From NCBI GenBank assembly GCA_017547845.1, contig JAFYNZ010000054.1, positions 1-49,101 of the forward strand: 49,101 nucleotides of DNA. The letters are read 5' to 3'. Source of the DNA: Muribaculaceae bacterium. Its GTDB lineage: Bacteria; Bacteroidota; Bacteroidia; Bacteroidales; Muribaculaceae. Below the pieces are notes generated by a model. That model worked only from the letters and a program-made list of their open reading frames with translations, did no database searches and was not told the origin of the DNA. This document shows positions 27,106 through 35,506 of the stretch, in pieces; position 1 is the stretch's first letter, and each line of letters starts with the position of its first letter. A program made the position numbers and the translations under genes.

Positions 27106-27807
27106 TCAAAATTCGAGTTTCATGCCTTTATTTTTGAGGGCATTGTATTCACGCTCGTTGAAGCTATAGAGCTGGCCGGAGCGACCTCTGCCCGAAGTAT
27201 CCTTCTCATCAAGAGGAACGAGGATACCGAGGCCGGTGATTTTCTTGTGGAAATTGCGACGGTCGAATTGCACGCCCAAAATCGCTTCGTAAAGGCGTTG
27301 CAACTCCGAGATGGTGAACTTCTCATCGAGCAGATTGAAACCGATAGGCTCGAAGTGTATACGCTCGCGAAGCACACGCTCTGCGCATCGAAGGATACTA
27401 TCGTGGTCGAAAGCAAGTGTCGGCAACTCCTTGATGTTCCACCACTTAGCCTTCACAGCGTCGTCACCCGCCATCACTTTGTAGTCGCTCTTTCTGACCA
27501 AAGCATAGTGGGCTACGGTCACGACTCTCTCGCGTGGGTCTCTGTCGACGCTGCTGAATGTGTTGAACTGCTCGACAAACTCGATGTCGACTCCGGTCTC
27601 TTCAAGCAACTCTCGACGAGCACACTCTGTGATGGTCTCATCCATTCGCATAAATCCACCCGGCAATGCCCAACGACCTTTAAACGGCTCAATGCCCCTC
27701 TCGATGAGCAAAACGGCGAGTGACTCGCCATCGAAACCGAAGACTACGCAGTCGGCTGTCAGCGCAGCGTGAGGATACTTGTAACAATATTTATTTTCGT
27801 TGTCCAT
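27106..27807 (-). CDS. NrtR-family Nudix-type transcription regulator
   Basis: The 233-residue protein has an N-terminal Nudix domain (about 10-150) with a complete Nudix box (GFMRMDETITECARRELLEETGV, matching GX5EX7REUXEEXGU). A C-terminal winged-helix-like part follows (about 155-233: FTISELQRLYEAIL, RRNFHKKI, GRSGQLYSF). That is the NrtR layout; NrtR proteins repress NAD-metabolism genes and bind ADP-ribose, and some Bacteroidetes paralogues control sugar use instead. It is upstream of the ADP-ribosylglycohydrolase gene, which fits an ADP-ribose-sensing regulator. Because the box is intact, hydrolase activity is also possible. Confidence 0.82.
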   Translation of the reverse strand: MDNENKYCYKYPHAALTADCVVFGFDGESLAVLLIERGIEPFKGRWALPGGFMRMDETITECARRELLEETGVDIEFVEQFNTFSSVDRDPRERVVTVAHYALVRKSDYKVMAGDDAVKAKWWNIKELPTLAFDHDSILRCAERVLRERIHFEPIGFNLLDEKFTISELQRLYEAILGVQFDRRNFHKKITGLGILVPLDEKDTSGRGRSGQLYSFNEREYNALKNKGMKLEF

Positions 27808-27830
27808 ACATTAATTGTGTTATGATGACG

Positions 27831-27862
27831 CAAAGTTACGACAAGTTTTTGAAACCACCAAA
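27831..27862 (-). promoter_or_regulatory. Promoter of the NrtR-like/ADP-ribosylglycohydrolase operon
   Basis: On the minus strand TTTG (27862-27859) and TAACTTTG (27838-27831) are separated by 20 nt. The spacer begins with a run that recurs in the tRNA-Asp promoter at 48700-48731. Confidence 0.7.
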
Positions 27863-27910
27863 TTATTTGTGTGTTTTTTACACTTTATTTTTATCCTCAG
27901 ACTCTACAAA

Positions 27911-27942
27911 CGACAAAAGAGCGAGTCGCTGCACGACTCACT
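27911..27942 (-). terminator. Terminator of the alcohol dehydrogenase gene
   Basis: GAGTCG (27923-27928) pairs with CGACTC (27934-27939), with an outer GAG/CTC extension. Read on the minus strand it is followed by TTTTGTCGTTTG. It lies just after the stop of the minus-strand alcohol dehydrogenase gene. Confidence 0.65.
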
Positions 27943-27977
27943 CCTTTGATATTCAATACTTTAACACCCCTATTTGA

Positions 27978-29147
27978 TTAAAGACTCATTTCGAAGATTT
28001 TTTCGACATCGGCAGGCACGAGGTGCTTGAAACCTTTAAGCACACCCTTGCCACAAGCCTTGCGGGCCATAATCGGGAAGTGAGTCCTGTCGATTCCTAT
28101 CTCCGACAGAGCGCTCTGCAAGCCGAGCGTCTTGAAGAAGAAGTCAGACAATCGGCTGATGCCCTCACGAGCAATCTGCATAGGTGGCAACGATGCATCG
28201 ACTCCAAACACATTGACAGCAAACTGCACATACTTGCTGACGGTGGTCTCATCGAGACAGTGTTCCATCCAGCGTGGAGTGACGATGGCCAATCCGAGTC
28301 CATGGGTAATGTCGTAGTAAGCGGAGAGTTCGTGCTCTATCGGGTGACAGCTCCACGCCTGACGTTTACCGCCGTCGATAAAGCCGTTGATAGCCCACGA
28401 AGAGGTCCACATGAGGTTGGCGCGAGCTTCGTAGTTGTCAGGTTGCTCCATTGCAATGGGAGTGTAGCGAATGATAGTCTTCATCATGCCTTCCATGAAG
28501 CAGTCGAGCATATAGAGGTCTTGCTCCATATTGAAATAGACCTCCAAGATGTGCGACATCATGTCGGCAGCACCACACGCAGTCTGGAACTTGCTGACAG
28601 AGTATGTAGCCGTCGGATCAAGGAATGACACCTTAGGCAACATCGGTGGTGCCATTCGGCCAATCTTGTCCTGCGTCTCAGGATTGCTGATTACGCCACC
28701 GCTATCCATCTCCGAGCCGGTAGCCGACAAAGTAAGGATAGAGATGATAGGCAATGCTTTTTCAATCGGAGCCCACTTCTCGCTGAGGAAATCCCACGGG
28801 TCGTGGTCGACACATGCTCCGGCAGCCATAAATTTGGTGGCATCAATCGTTGAGCCACCACCGACTGCCAACAACACGTCGATGCCATGACGCTTACACA
28901 TTTCTGCACCCTCACGCACCGACTCAATGCGTGGATTAGGTTCGATGCCCGAAAGTTCATACACTTCAAAACCGCCCTCTTTAAGTTGCTTCATCACCTC
29001 ATCGTAGAGACCGATACGTTTAATCGAACCGCCACCATAGGTGAGCAACACACGGCGACCATATTTAGCCAATTCTTCGCCAAGGTGGTGCAACTGATTT
29101 TGCCCGAAATAGACCTTGACCGGAATATCATACACGAAATTATTCAT
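27978..29147 (-). CDS. Iron-containing (group III) alcohol dehydrogenase
   Basis: The likely protein starts at the ATG at 29147 (MNNFVYDIPVKVYFGQNQL; 389 residues). The open frame runs on to 29303, but the extra 52 residues look unlike the family and overlap the divergent promoter region. Motifs are the nucleotide-binding AVGGGSTIDATKF and the metal-binding His residues in 'HPIEHELSAYYDITHGLGLA' and WMEH. The protein resembles NADPH-dependent butanol/aldehyde reductases (YqhD/BdhA type). It is a single-gene transcript, convergent with nothing and divergent from the phosphatase gene. Confidence 0.92.
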   Translation of the reverse strand: MNNFVYDIPVKVYFGQNQLHHLGEELAKYGRRVLLTYGGGSIKRIGLYDEVMKQLKEGGFEVYELSGIEPNPRIESVREGAEMCKRHGIDVLLAVGGGSTIDATKFMAAGACVDHDPWDFLSEKWAPIEKALPIISILTLSATGSEMDSGGVISNPETQDKIGRMAPPMLPKVSFLDPTATYSVSKFQTACGAADMMSHILEVYFNMEQDLYMLDCFMEGMMKTIIRYTPIAMEQPDNYEARANLMWTSSWAINGFIDGGKRQAWSCHPIEHELSAYYDITHGLGLAIVTPRWMEHCLDETTVSKYVQFAVNVFGVDASLPPMQIAREGISRLSDFFFKTLGLQSALSEIGIDRTHFPIMARKACGKGVLKGFKHLVPADVEKIFEMSL

Positions 29148-29256
29148 ATCACAGATTTTAATGATTCTACTATCTATATAACACGCCATCTCCCGGATAT
29201 ATTGCTTTGAGACAACAGAAAAATATGCCGACACAACCGTCGACAGCCACAAAAGA

Positions 29257-29288
29257 GTTGCGTTGTTGAGGGATTTGTTGTAAATTTG
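29257..29288 (+). promoter_or_regulatory. Promoter of the low-molecular-weight phosphatase gene
   Basis: GTTG (29257-29260) and TAAATTTG (29281-29288) are separated by 20 nt, 24 nt before the start codon. Confidence 0.65.
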
Positions 29289-29312
29289 TAGAAAATATAT
29301 CACTAAAGAATT

Positions 29313-29819
29313 ATGGCAACAGGCAATATAATCGACGACTTGAAAGGTCGCAACGAAATCAGTATCCTATTTGTGTGTCTTGGCAACATCTGCCGCTCTC
29401 CGGCTGCCGAGGGTATCATGCAGAGCGTGGTCGACAAGGCCGGTCAAAGCCATCGCTTCCGTCTGGACTCTGCCGGCACTTACGGTGGTCATGCAGGCGA
29501 GTTGCCCGACAGTCGTATGCGTCAATGCGCATTCCAACACGGCTACCGACTCGAGCATCGCTCTCGCCAAGTGAGATCGACCGACCTTGAAGAATTTGAC
29601 TTGATTGTCGCAATGGACAACACCAACTACGACAATCTTCGTCGCATGGCCCCGACCGTCGAAGACGAGCGTAAAGTGGTCAGAATGATAGACTTCTGCA
29701 CCGACCACGACCACTACACCTATATCCCTGACCCCTACTACGAAGGAATGGCAGGATTTCACATCGTCATCGAGCTTCTCGAAGATGCTTGCCAAGGACT
29801 CTTCGACGCATTGAAATAG
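29313..29819 (+). CDS. Low-molecular-weight protein-tyrosine-phosphatase
   Basis: The 168-residue cytosolic enzyme has the P-loop FVCLGNICRSPAAEG with nucleophile Cys22 and Arg28 (CX5R), followed later by the general-acid loop DPYYEG. In many bacteria such phosphatases reverse tyrosine-kinase phosphorylation in capsule synthesis; no such kinase is in the window. Single-gene transcript with its own promoter. Confidence 0.93.
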   Translation: MATGNIIDDLKGRNEISILFVCLGNICRSPAAEGIMQSVVDKAGQSHRFRLDSAGTYGGHAGELPDSRMRQCAFQHGYRLEHRSRQVRSTDLEEFDLIVAMDNTNYDNLRRMAPTVEDERKVVRMIDFCTDHDHYTYIPDPYYEGMAGFHIVIELLEDACQGLFDALK

Positions 29820-29930
29820 CTTTTACAAATTAGTTTAAACGTGTTTTGCGATTTTACAACCTTAACCAATATTACTGAGATAATTTTTCAAATTATTGTG
29901 CCAACAAGGTAAAAATTCCGGAAAAATCAG

Positions 29931-29938
29931 TAACTTTG
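29931..29938 (+). promoter_or_regulatory. Candidate -7 box for the AAA/DUF4143 gene
   Basis: TAACTTTG matches TAnnTTTG and lies 42 nt before the start codon. A matching -33 box is not obvious. Confidence 0.5.
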
Positions 29939-29980
29939 CACTTCGTAAAGGTGTGGAATGCCACATAATTCAGAAGTAGA

Positions 29981-31234
29981 ATGATAATACAACGACCAAT
30001 TTATCTCAATAAACTAATCGAATCCCGCCACAATCACATGATAAAAATTGTTACCGGAGTTCGTCGATGTGGAAAGTCTTATCTTTTGTTTATGTTATAC
30101 ACTGAATGGCTTAAACAACAAGGAGTAAACGCATCCCACATCATACATATCGATTTAGAAGATAGACGCAATAAAGTATTGCGAGATCCCGACAATTTGA
30201 TGAATTACATTGACAGCAAAATGAAGGATAGTGATATGTATTATATCATGGTCGATGAAATTCAGCATGTAGCCGAGTTTGAAGATGTGCTAAATAGTTA
30301 CCTAAAAATCATAAATGCCGATGTCTATGTAACAGGTAGTAATGCTCGATTTTTGTCAAAAGATGTTGTAACTACATTTCGCGGTCGTGGCGATGAAATA
30401 AGAGTGTTTCCTCTCTGTTTTAGTGAATTTATGAGTGTTTATGAGGGATCAAAAGAACGAGCATTAGATGAATATATGACTTTCGGGGGTATGCCTCAAA
30501 TTCTTGAGCATACTTCTGAATCTAAAAAGTCTGAATATCTAAAAAGCCTGTTTGAGAACACCTATATCAGAGACATAAAAGAGCGATATCACATCAAGAA
30601 TGACGAGGTTATGGATAATTTGCTTGATGTTGTGTCGTCATCAATAGGCAGTTTAACTAATCCCACCAAACTTGCAAACACTTTAACAAGTATTCGCCAC
30701 GAAAACATCAACAACAAAACCACAAATAATTATCTCGAATATATTTGTGATTCATTCTTAATGGAGCGAGTTGAACGATACGATGTAAAAGGCAAACGAT
30801 ATTTCGAAAGTCCATATAAGTACTACTTTGTTGACCTTGGTTTACGTAATGCAAGATTGAACTTCCGTCAATTGGAGAAAACTCACATGATGGAAAATGT
30901 CATCTATAACGAATTGCGCGTAAGAGGTTTCAACATCGATATCGGGGTTGTTCATGTATATAAAAATAATAGCGAGGGCAAAACAACGCGAAGCAATTTA
31001 GAGATAGATTTTGTTTGTAATCAAGGTAGTAAACGCTATTATATACAGTCTGCATATAGCATGCCAACAGAAGAAAAGGTAGAGCAAGAAGAAGCATCTC
31101 TGCGAAATATCAATGATTCATTTAAGAAAATCGTAATAGTCGGAGAGGATATTTTGGTAAGACGAAATGAAGCGGGCATCACAACAATGAGTATTTACGA
31201 CTTCTTGCTAAACCCCAATTCATTAGAATTATAA
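29981..31234 (+). CDS. AAA ATPase with DUF4143 (AAA_14 family)
   Basis: The 417-residue protein has a P-loop GVRRCGKSY (about 26-34) and Walker B YYIMVDEIQ (about 87-95). A C-terminal DUF4143 domain (about 210-370) contains 'YFVDLGLRNARLNF' and 'NLEIDFVCNQG'. The last is a PD-(D/E)XK-like stretch seen in many family members. These ATPases are numerous and mobile in Bacteroidales and of unknown function. The gene is more AT-rich than queG after it, compatible with recent gain. Confidence 0.88.
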   Translation: MIIQRPIYLNKLIESRHNHMIKIVTGVRRCGKSYLLFMLYTEWLKQQGVNASHIIHIDLEDRRNKVLRDPDNLMNYIDSKMKDSDMYYIMVDEIQHVAEFEDVLNSYLKIINADVYVTGSNARFLSKDVVTTFRGRGDEIRVFPLCFSEFMSVYEGSKERALDEYMTFGGMPQILEHTSESKKSEYLKSLFENTYIRDIKERYHIKNDEVMDNLLDVVSSSIGSLTNPTKLANTLTSIRHENINNKTTNNYLEYICDSFLMERVERYDVKGKRYFESPYKYYFVDLGLRNARLNFRQLEKTHMMENVIYNELRVRGFNIDIGVVHVYKNNSEGKTTRSNLEIDFVCNQGSKRYYIQSAYSMPTEEKVEQEEASLRNINDSFKKIVIVGEDILVRRNEAGITTMSIYDFLLNPNSLEL

Positions 31235-31259
31235 ACAACCATCAAACAAATCGATCGAG

Positions 31260-32174
31260 ATGGAAAAGAGTTTGATTAAGCAAGAATTGCGTGAAATGAT
31301 ACTCGCTGCCGGTGCGGAGCGAGTGGGATTTGCTACAGCAGAGCCTGTCGATGCCGAAAGCTTCGATAAGTTTACGCAGTGGCTTGCACAAGGACGACAC
31401 GGCGGCATGAAATACCTCGAAAATTACCCCGACATCCGTCGCGACCCACGCTTGCTACTCGATGGCGCCAAGAGCGTGATAAGCATAGCATTCAACTACT
31501 ATCCACCTCAACTTCGCGACTCATCACTGCCCTACATTTCGCTCTATGCCTATGGTCAAGACTACCACGACGTGATACGCAAGCGACTCAAGGGTGTATG
31601 CGAGGAGATAGAACGCACTTGGGGAGCACAGACCCGCATCTGCATTGACTCTGCACCGATACTTGAACGCTACTGGGCATGGCGTGCAGGACTCGGTTTC
31701 CAAGGCATCAACGGCACATTCATTCTCCCCGGCAGAGGCTCCTACTTCTTCCTCTGCGAGATAGTGACAACCCTTGAGATAGACCCAAACACGCCTATCA
31801 TGGGCGACTGTGGAGGTTGTGGCAGATGTCTGCGCGAATGCCCGACAAAAGCCATCTTGGGCAACGGACGCATCGACGCATCACGGTGCCTCAGCTACCT
31901 CACTATCGAATGTCGCGACGACTGGCATGTAGACTCTGATATAGACACTCCTCTTTATGGTTGCGACCGATGCCAACTCGCTTGCCACCACAACCGTCGC
32001 GCCCTACCGACCCCCATCGAGGAATTTCACGCATCAGAGCGAATGCTCTCACTCGACTACGACGACATCGCATCGATGACCGAAGAAGAATTCCGTCTGA
32101 CATTCCGTGGCTCAGCCATCAAACGCACCAAACACTCCGGTCTGCTCCGCAACCTTACCAAACTCCGTCGTTGA
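31260..32174 (+). CDS. queG: Epoxyqueuosine reductase
   Basis: The 304-residue cobalamin-dependent enzyme makes queuosine in tRNA from epoxyqueuosine. It has the two ferredoxin-type [4Fe-4S] cysteine motifs CGGCGRCLRECPTKAI and CDRCQLACHHN. The N-terminal substrate and cobalamin domain includes RHGGMKYLENYPDIRRDPR, typical of QueG. The length suits the short QueG form without C-terminal HEAT repeats. It begins 25 nt after the ATPase gene. Confidence 0.95.
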   Translation: MEKSLIKQELREMILAAGAERVGFATAEPVDAESFDKFTQWLAQGRHGGMKYLENYPDIRRDPRLLLDGAKSVISIAFNYYPPQLRDSSLPYISLYAYGQDYHDVIRKRLKGVCEEIERTWGAQTRICIDSAPILERYWAWRAGLGFQGINGTFILPGRGSYFFLCEIVTTLEIDPNTPIMGDCGGCGRCLRECPTKAILGNGRIDASRCLSYLTIECRDDWHVDSDIDTPLYGCDRCQLACHHNRRALPTPIEEFHASERMLSLDYDDIASMTEEEFRLTFRGSAIKRTKHSGLLRNLTKLRR

Positions 32175-32220
32175 AAACAATGCCAATCCGGGCAAACCTC
32201 CACCCGTTCAATCCTTGTAG

Positions 32221-32309
32221 AATTTCGGGGAAATCGGGGAATTGGCTATTTTAAATTTTGGGGAAATCGGGGAAATCTATGATAAAAATTTCGGGGAAAT
32301 CGGAAAATT
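32221..32309. repeat. Three 23-bp direct repeats at a 33-bp period
   Basis: Copies start at 32221, 32254 and 32287, each about 23 bp. They share the core GGGGAAATCGG after a TTTC/TTTT run, with 10-nt AT-rich spacers. They lie in the 318-bp gap between convergent queG and the POT transporter. The exact 33-bp period resembles iterons or a protein-binding array; the spacers are too short for CRISPR. Confidence 0.75.
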
Positions 32310-32350
32310 CTCTCAAATCAGACTTGCACTATCACAACTATAGATGCAGT

Positions 32351-32382
32351 GAAGGCTGACGCCCGAATGGGAATCAGCCTTC
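32351..32382. terminator. Terminator hairpin between queG and the POT gene
   Basis: GAAGGCTGA (32351-32359) pairs with TCAGCCTTC (32374-32382), with inner CCC/GGG. There is a modest T-rich stretch after it on the plus strand (TATGTTTTG). Confidence 0.55.
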
Positions 32383-32492
32383 TATGTTTTGTTGGGAATT
32401 TTATCTATTCCTCAAAGTCACTGTCGACTTCTTCTGTCCAAATTTGGTCTTAAGCGTCGACAGCTTTTGACATCATTGATGTGCAGGACATC

Positions 32493-34244
32493 TTACTTTG
32501 TCACACTCTCGAGACGCTTCATCATGATAAACATGAAGAGAGCTGAGAGCAAACACAATGAGATGAACACTGCCCATACGCTCCACAATGGAATACCTGC
32601 CCAGAGGAAACCACCGACTGCAACGAGCATGTTACCGATAGCTGTAGCTACAAACCATCCACCCATCATCAAACCCTTCAACTTCGGAGGTGCTACCTTT
32701 GACACGAATGAGATACCCATTGGTGAGAGCAACAATTCTGCGAATGTAAGGATAAGGTAAGTGAAGATCAACCAGTAAGGTGATGTGCGAGTTTCTTCCT
32801 TAGTGTCGGCCTTGATAGTAGCGAGTTGAGCTTCAGCAGCTGCCACTTGTGCTTGGTCGCTATCAGCTGACATTGTCACCATAGAAGCGTTGTAGACAGT
32901 TTCAAACACCTCTTTGTTTTCCTTAGTAAGCTTGCCTTCGAAGTCAGACTTAGCCTTTTCGGCAGCCTTGCGAGCTGCGTCGTCAGCTGCGTTGTTCATA
33001 TCCTTAGCGATAGTTTCAGCCTTGTTGACTGCGATAGCGCGTGCTTGATCGTTAGGAGTGTTGAGGCCTTGTGAACCTACTGCCATGATAGCAAAACCGA
33101 TAGCTGCTACGAGCATACCGTAAGCGATCTTGCGTGGAGCAGATGGCTCTTTGCCACTCTTAGCAAGCGAGCCGAAGATAGCCATTGACACCGGTGTGAG
33201 AGCCACAACGTAGAATGGGTTGAACTGTTGGAAGATAGGAGCTGACACTGCCAATTCTGTGCCTTCTGCACCAAATGCACGATAAACCAAGAATGCGAGG
33301 ATACCTGTAGCCAATACGCCTGATGTCAATTTACCCTTAGCCGATGTGCTTTGGAAGATAGAGAATGTAGCGTAAACTGCCACGATGAGCATCACAAGAT
33401 TCCATACGTCGAAGAGCATTGTGTCGAAACCAAATGCTGTAGTGTTAGTAAACTCGTCGGCGAAGTATGTGAGTGTAAGACCATTCTGGTGGAATGCCAT
33501 CCAGAAGAAGATTACGACTGCAAACACGAGGCAGAGAGCCACGATGCGTTGCTTAGTTTCTGCAGGAGTGAGTGTGTCGTTGACTTGAGCTGCCGCAGCA
33601 CCATTCTTCTTGCCACCTTCGACATGACGGAATGTAGAGCGGAATGCATAGTAGATGATGATTGAAACGACAAGTGCCACACATGCCACTGCAAATGCGA
33701 AGTGGTAAGCATCATTTGATGAATAGCCAAGGTCGTTTTGAGCCCAGTTCTTGATACCAACGGCTGTAGTCGGAGCGAAGAGTGAGCCGACGTTGATAGC
33801 CATGTAGAAGAGTGAGAAACCTGAGTCACGCTTGTCGGCATACTTAGGATCGTTGTACAAGTCACCGACCATTACCTGGAGGTTACCCTTGAAGAGACCG
33901 GTACCGAGACTGATAAACAAGAGAGCAGCCATCATTGCGATCATCGCAATCATGTCGCCACCCAATGGGAATGACAACAACATGTAGCCCACAAACATGA
34001 TAGAGATACCGATTGTCACCATTTTGCCGAAACCAAACTTGTCGGCCATAACGCCACCGATAAGCGGCATGAAATACACTAACCCAAGGAATGTTGAGTA
34101 GATAGCACCGGCTGTACCGGCTTCAAGGCCGAAGTTTTCGCGCAAGAAGAGCGCAAACACAGCCAACATCGTGTAGTAGCCAAAACGCTCACCCGTATTA
34201 GAGAGAGCCAAGGCGTAGAGTCCTTTTGGATGTCCTTTAAACAT
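32493..34244 (-). CDS. POT/PTR-family proton-coupled peptide transporter
   Basis: The 583-residue inner-membrane MFS protein carries the POT signature NTGERFGYYTM and starts with the PKGLYALALSNT leader. It takes up di- and tripeptides with protons. It is about 80 residues longer than the second POT protein downstream. The excess is an Ala/Lys/Glu-rich hydrophilic loop (about 395-485, with NNAADDAARKAAEKAK) before the last membrane segments. It has its own promoter and lies beside a relic of a related gene and a second intact POT gene, indicating past duplication. Confidence 0.92.
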   Translation of the reverse strand: MFKGHPKGLYALALSNTGERFGYYTMLAVFALFLRENFGLEAGTAGAIYSTFLGLVYFMPLIGGVMADKFGFGKMVTIGISIMFVGYMLLSFPLGGDMIAMIAMMAALLFISLGTGLFKGNLQVMVGDLYNDPKYADKRDSGFSLFYMAINVGSLFAPTTAVGIKNWAQNDLGYSSNDAYHFAFAVACVALVVSIIIYYAFRSTFRHVEGGKKNGAAAAQVNDTLTPAETKQRIVALCLVFAVVIFFWMAFHQNGLTLTYFADEFTNTTAFGFDTMLFDVWNLVMLIVAVYATFSIFQSTSAKGKLTSGVLATGILAFLVYRAFGAEGTELAVSAPIFQQFNPFYVVALTPVSMAIFGSLAKSGKEPSAPRKIAYGMLVAAIGFAIMAVGSQGLNTPNDQARAIAVNKAETIAKDMNNAADDAARKAAEKAKSDFEGKLTKENKEVFETVYNASMVTMSADSDQAQVAAAEAQLATIKADTKEETRTSPYWLIFTYLILTFAELLLSPMGISFVSKVAPPKLKGLMMGGWFVATAIGNMLVAVGGFLWAGIPLWSVWAVFISLCLLSALFMFIMMKRLESVTK

Positions 34245-34278
34245 AAATTTTTTAGATTAATAATTACAAATTTGGTTG

Positions 34279-34286
34279 CAAAGTTA
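34279..34286 (-). promoter_or_regulatory. Candidate -7 box of the first POT gene
   Basis: The minus strand reads TAACTTTG about 35 nt before the start codon. A good -33 box is not seen at the usual distance. Confidence 0.5.
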
Positions 34287-34455
34287 GTCATTATATTTCA
34301 AACTATCGATATTATCGCTCATATTCCCACTTAAGATACTATGAATACTATAGTCATTATGCAAAAGAGACCGCCTCGAGAAGAAGCAGTCCCTTTGATG
34401 TGTATTTGACGAGGGCTTTTCGTTATGTGCCCTCGGATTTGTCGGTTGTGAGCAC

Positions 34456-34560
34456 GGATTATTGTGTCACTCGTTCGAGCCACTTCACCATACCGAACAT
34501 GATACCCATTGAGATGAGGCAAACAGCCGAGAAGACTGTCCAGCATTGCCAGATAGGCCA
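34456..34560 (-). pseudogene. 105-bp relic of a POT transporter 3' end
   Basis: This segment matches 35504-35608 (the last 33 codons and stop of the intact second POT gene) at 104 of 105 positions by my count. The one difference is near 34529. It encodes the final membrane helix and tail ending MVKWLERVTQ and is cut off abruptly at 34560; the rest of the gene is missing. It is a leftover of tandem duplication followed by deletion or insertion. Confidence 0.8.
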
Positions 34561-34605
34561 GCGTTCATGTCAATCAAGCATATATTGTAATTTCGTGTAA
34601 TCATT

Positions 34606-35181
34606 CTATCGAAAAATTATTCGTGTTTTTTGTCTTTTTTTTGTTCCTTTCATATCTTCGGGTGAAGCATAAGAACGATATATCCTATCATCATAGCCAT
34701 CATCCTCATCTATCTTATTAATTTGTTCATAAAAATCCGTAATTAAATATGAACGCCACTTCAACTTCTGATTTTTAAAAAGAAATTGTTCCCCACTCGT
34801 TATATCTACTGATAATATCGAATCATTTTCGACTATTAGACAAAGATTTTCTTGAAATGTTGATGGATATGGCAAAGTGTCATAATCACAAGTTAAAACA
34901 AATTTTCCTTCTATATTCTCATAACCTATAGAATCCTTAGGCAATATTGTATCCCCATATTGCTTCCATGTAGCAACAGCATACATATGCGTTCCTCGAT
35001 TACCGATGCACATTGTTGTATCCGAGTCTATAAAAACTTGTAAATAACGCATATTCATCTGTGTATCAAATGCACAATATAACCCTTTTCGCGGCTTTTC
35101 AACCGTTCTACTATTTGTAACAATACTCATAAAAGGCATCGTTAATAGCAACAATAAAAAAACTAAAAATATTTTACGCAT
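34606..35181 (-). CDS. Hypothetical exported protein
   Basis: The 191-residue product has a hydrophobic N-terminus (KIFLVFLLLLLTMPFMSIV), likely a signal peptide or anchor. The mature part is polar (KFVLTCDYDTLPYP, NLCLIVENDSILSVDI) and has no domain I recognise. It may be a small beta-sandwich protein. The gene is clearly more AT-rich than the flanking transporter genes and sits exactly where a POT copy is missing, so it was probably gained with the event that destroyed that copy. Confidence 0.65.
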   Translation of the reverse strand: MRKIFLVFLLLLLTMPFMSIVTNSRTVEKPRKGLYCAFDTQMNMRYLQVFIDSDTTMCIGNRGTHMYAVATWKQYGDTILPKDSIGYENIEGKFVLTCDYDTLPYPSTFQENLCLIVENDSILSVDITSGEQFLFKNQKLKWRSYLITDFYEQINKIDEDDGYDDRIYRSYASPEDMKGTKKRQKTRIIFR

Positions 35182-35211
35182 CTTTACTTTGTTTTATAAT
35201 ATGTTACACCA

Positions 35212-35345
35212 TTAATTCTGAAAGCATGATTTAAGAGCAGCATACTCGTCTGTTATATCATACAGCAAGTTGGGAAAAACCTCATATCCATCATGCCTTG
35301 ATATGTTAGGTCCTATACTATATTCTCCGACTTCAAACTTTAGCG
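35212..35345 (-). other. Open leader segment with protein-like reading frame
   Basis: On the minus strand a frame ending at 35212-35214 is open for about 45-54 codons and reads like protein (GEYSIGPNISRHDGYEVF, then NLLYDITDEYAALK). It has no ATG, only a possible TTG near 35376. It follows directly on the predicted promoter of the next gene. It could be a truncated gene end or the decayed 5' part of a neighbour. Confidence 0.25.
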
Positions 35346-35376
35346 CAAAGGTACAAAAATTAATTGGAGAGTGCAA
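35346..35376 (-). promoter_or_regulatory. Promoter upstream of the small hypothetical gene
   Basis: On the minus strand TTG (35376-35374) and TACCTTTG (35353-35346) are separated by 20 nt. The leader to the 191-residue gene would be about 160 nt. Confidence 0.6.
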
Positions 35377-35417
35377 TATTGAATTTTATTTGAGTATGAG
35401 GTTTAGGGGGTAAATGG

Positions 35418-35451
35418 AAAGAGATTGCTCCGGGTGGGGAGCAATCTCTTT
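35418..35451 (-). terminator. Terminator of the second POT gene
   Basis: A perfect 14-bp stem (AAAGAGATTGCTCC at 35418-35431 with its complement at 35438-35451) has a 6-nt loop, about 55 nt beyond the POT stop codon on the minus strand. Confidence 0.75.
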
Positions 35452-35506
35452 GCTGTGGATATACCGAGGGAAATTCCCTTGATTAGTCGTTTTTGCGAGT
35501 GGTGGA

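Noticed and set aside
29148-29303. 52-residue N-terminal extension of the alcohol dehydrogenase
   Set aside because: The extra part is unlike the family, which begins near 'IPVKVYFGQNQL'; the ATG at 29147 fits better.
32221-32309. Possible CRISPR array
   Set aside because: Only three repeats of about 23 bp with 10-nt spacers that are too short and AT-rich; no cas genes nearby.
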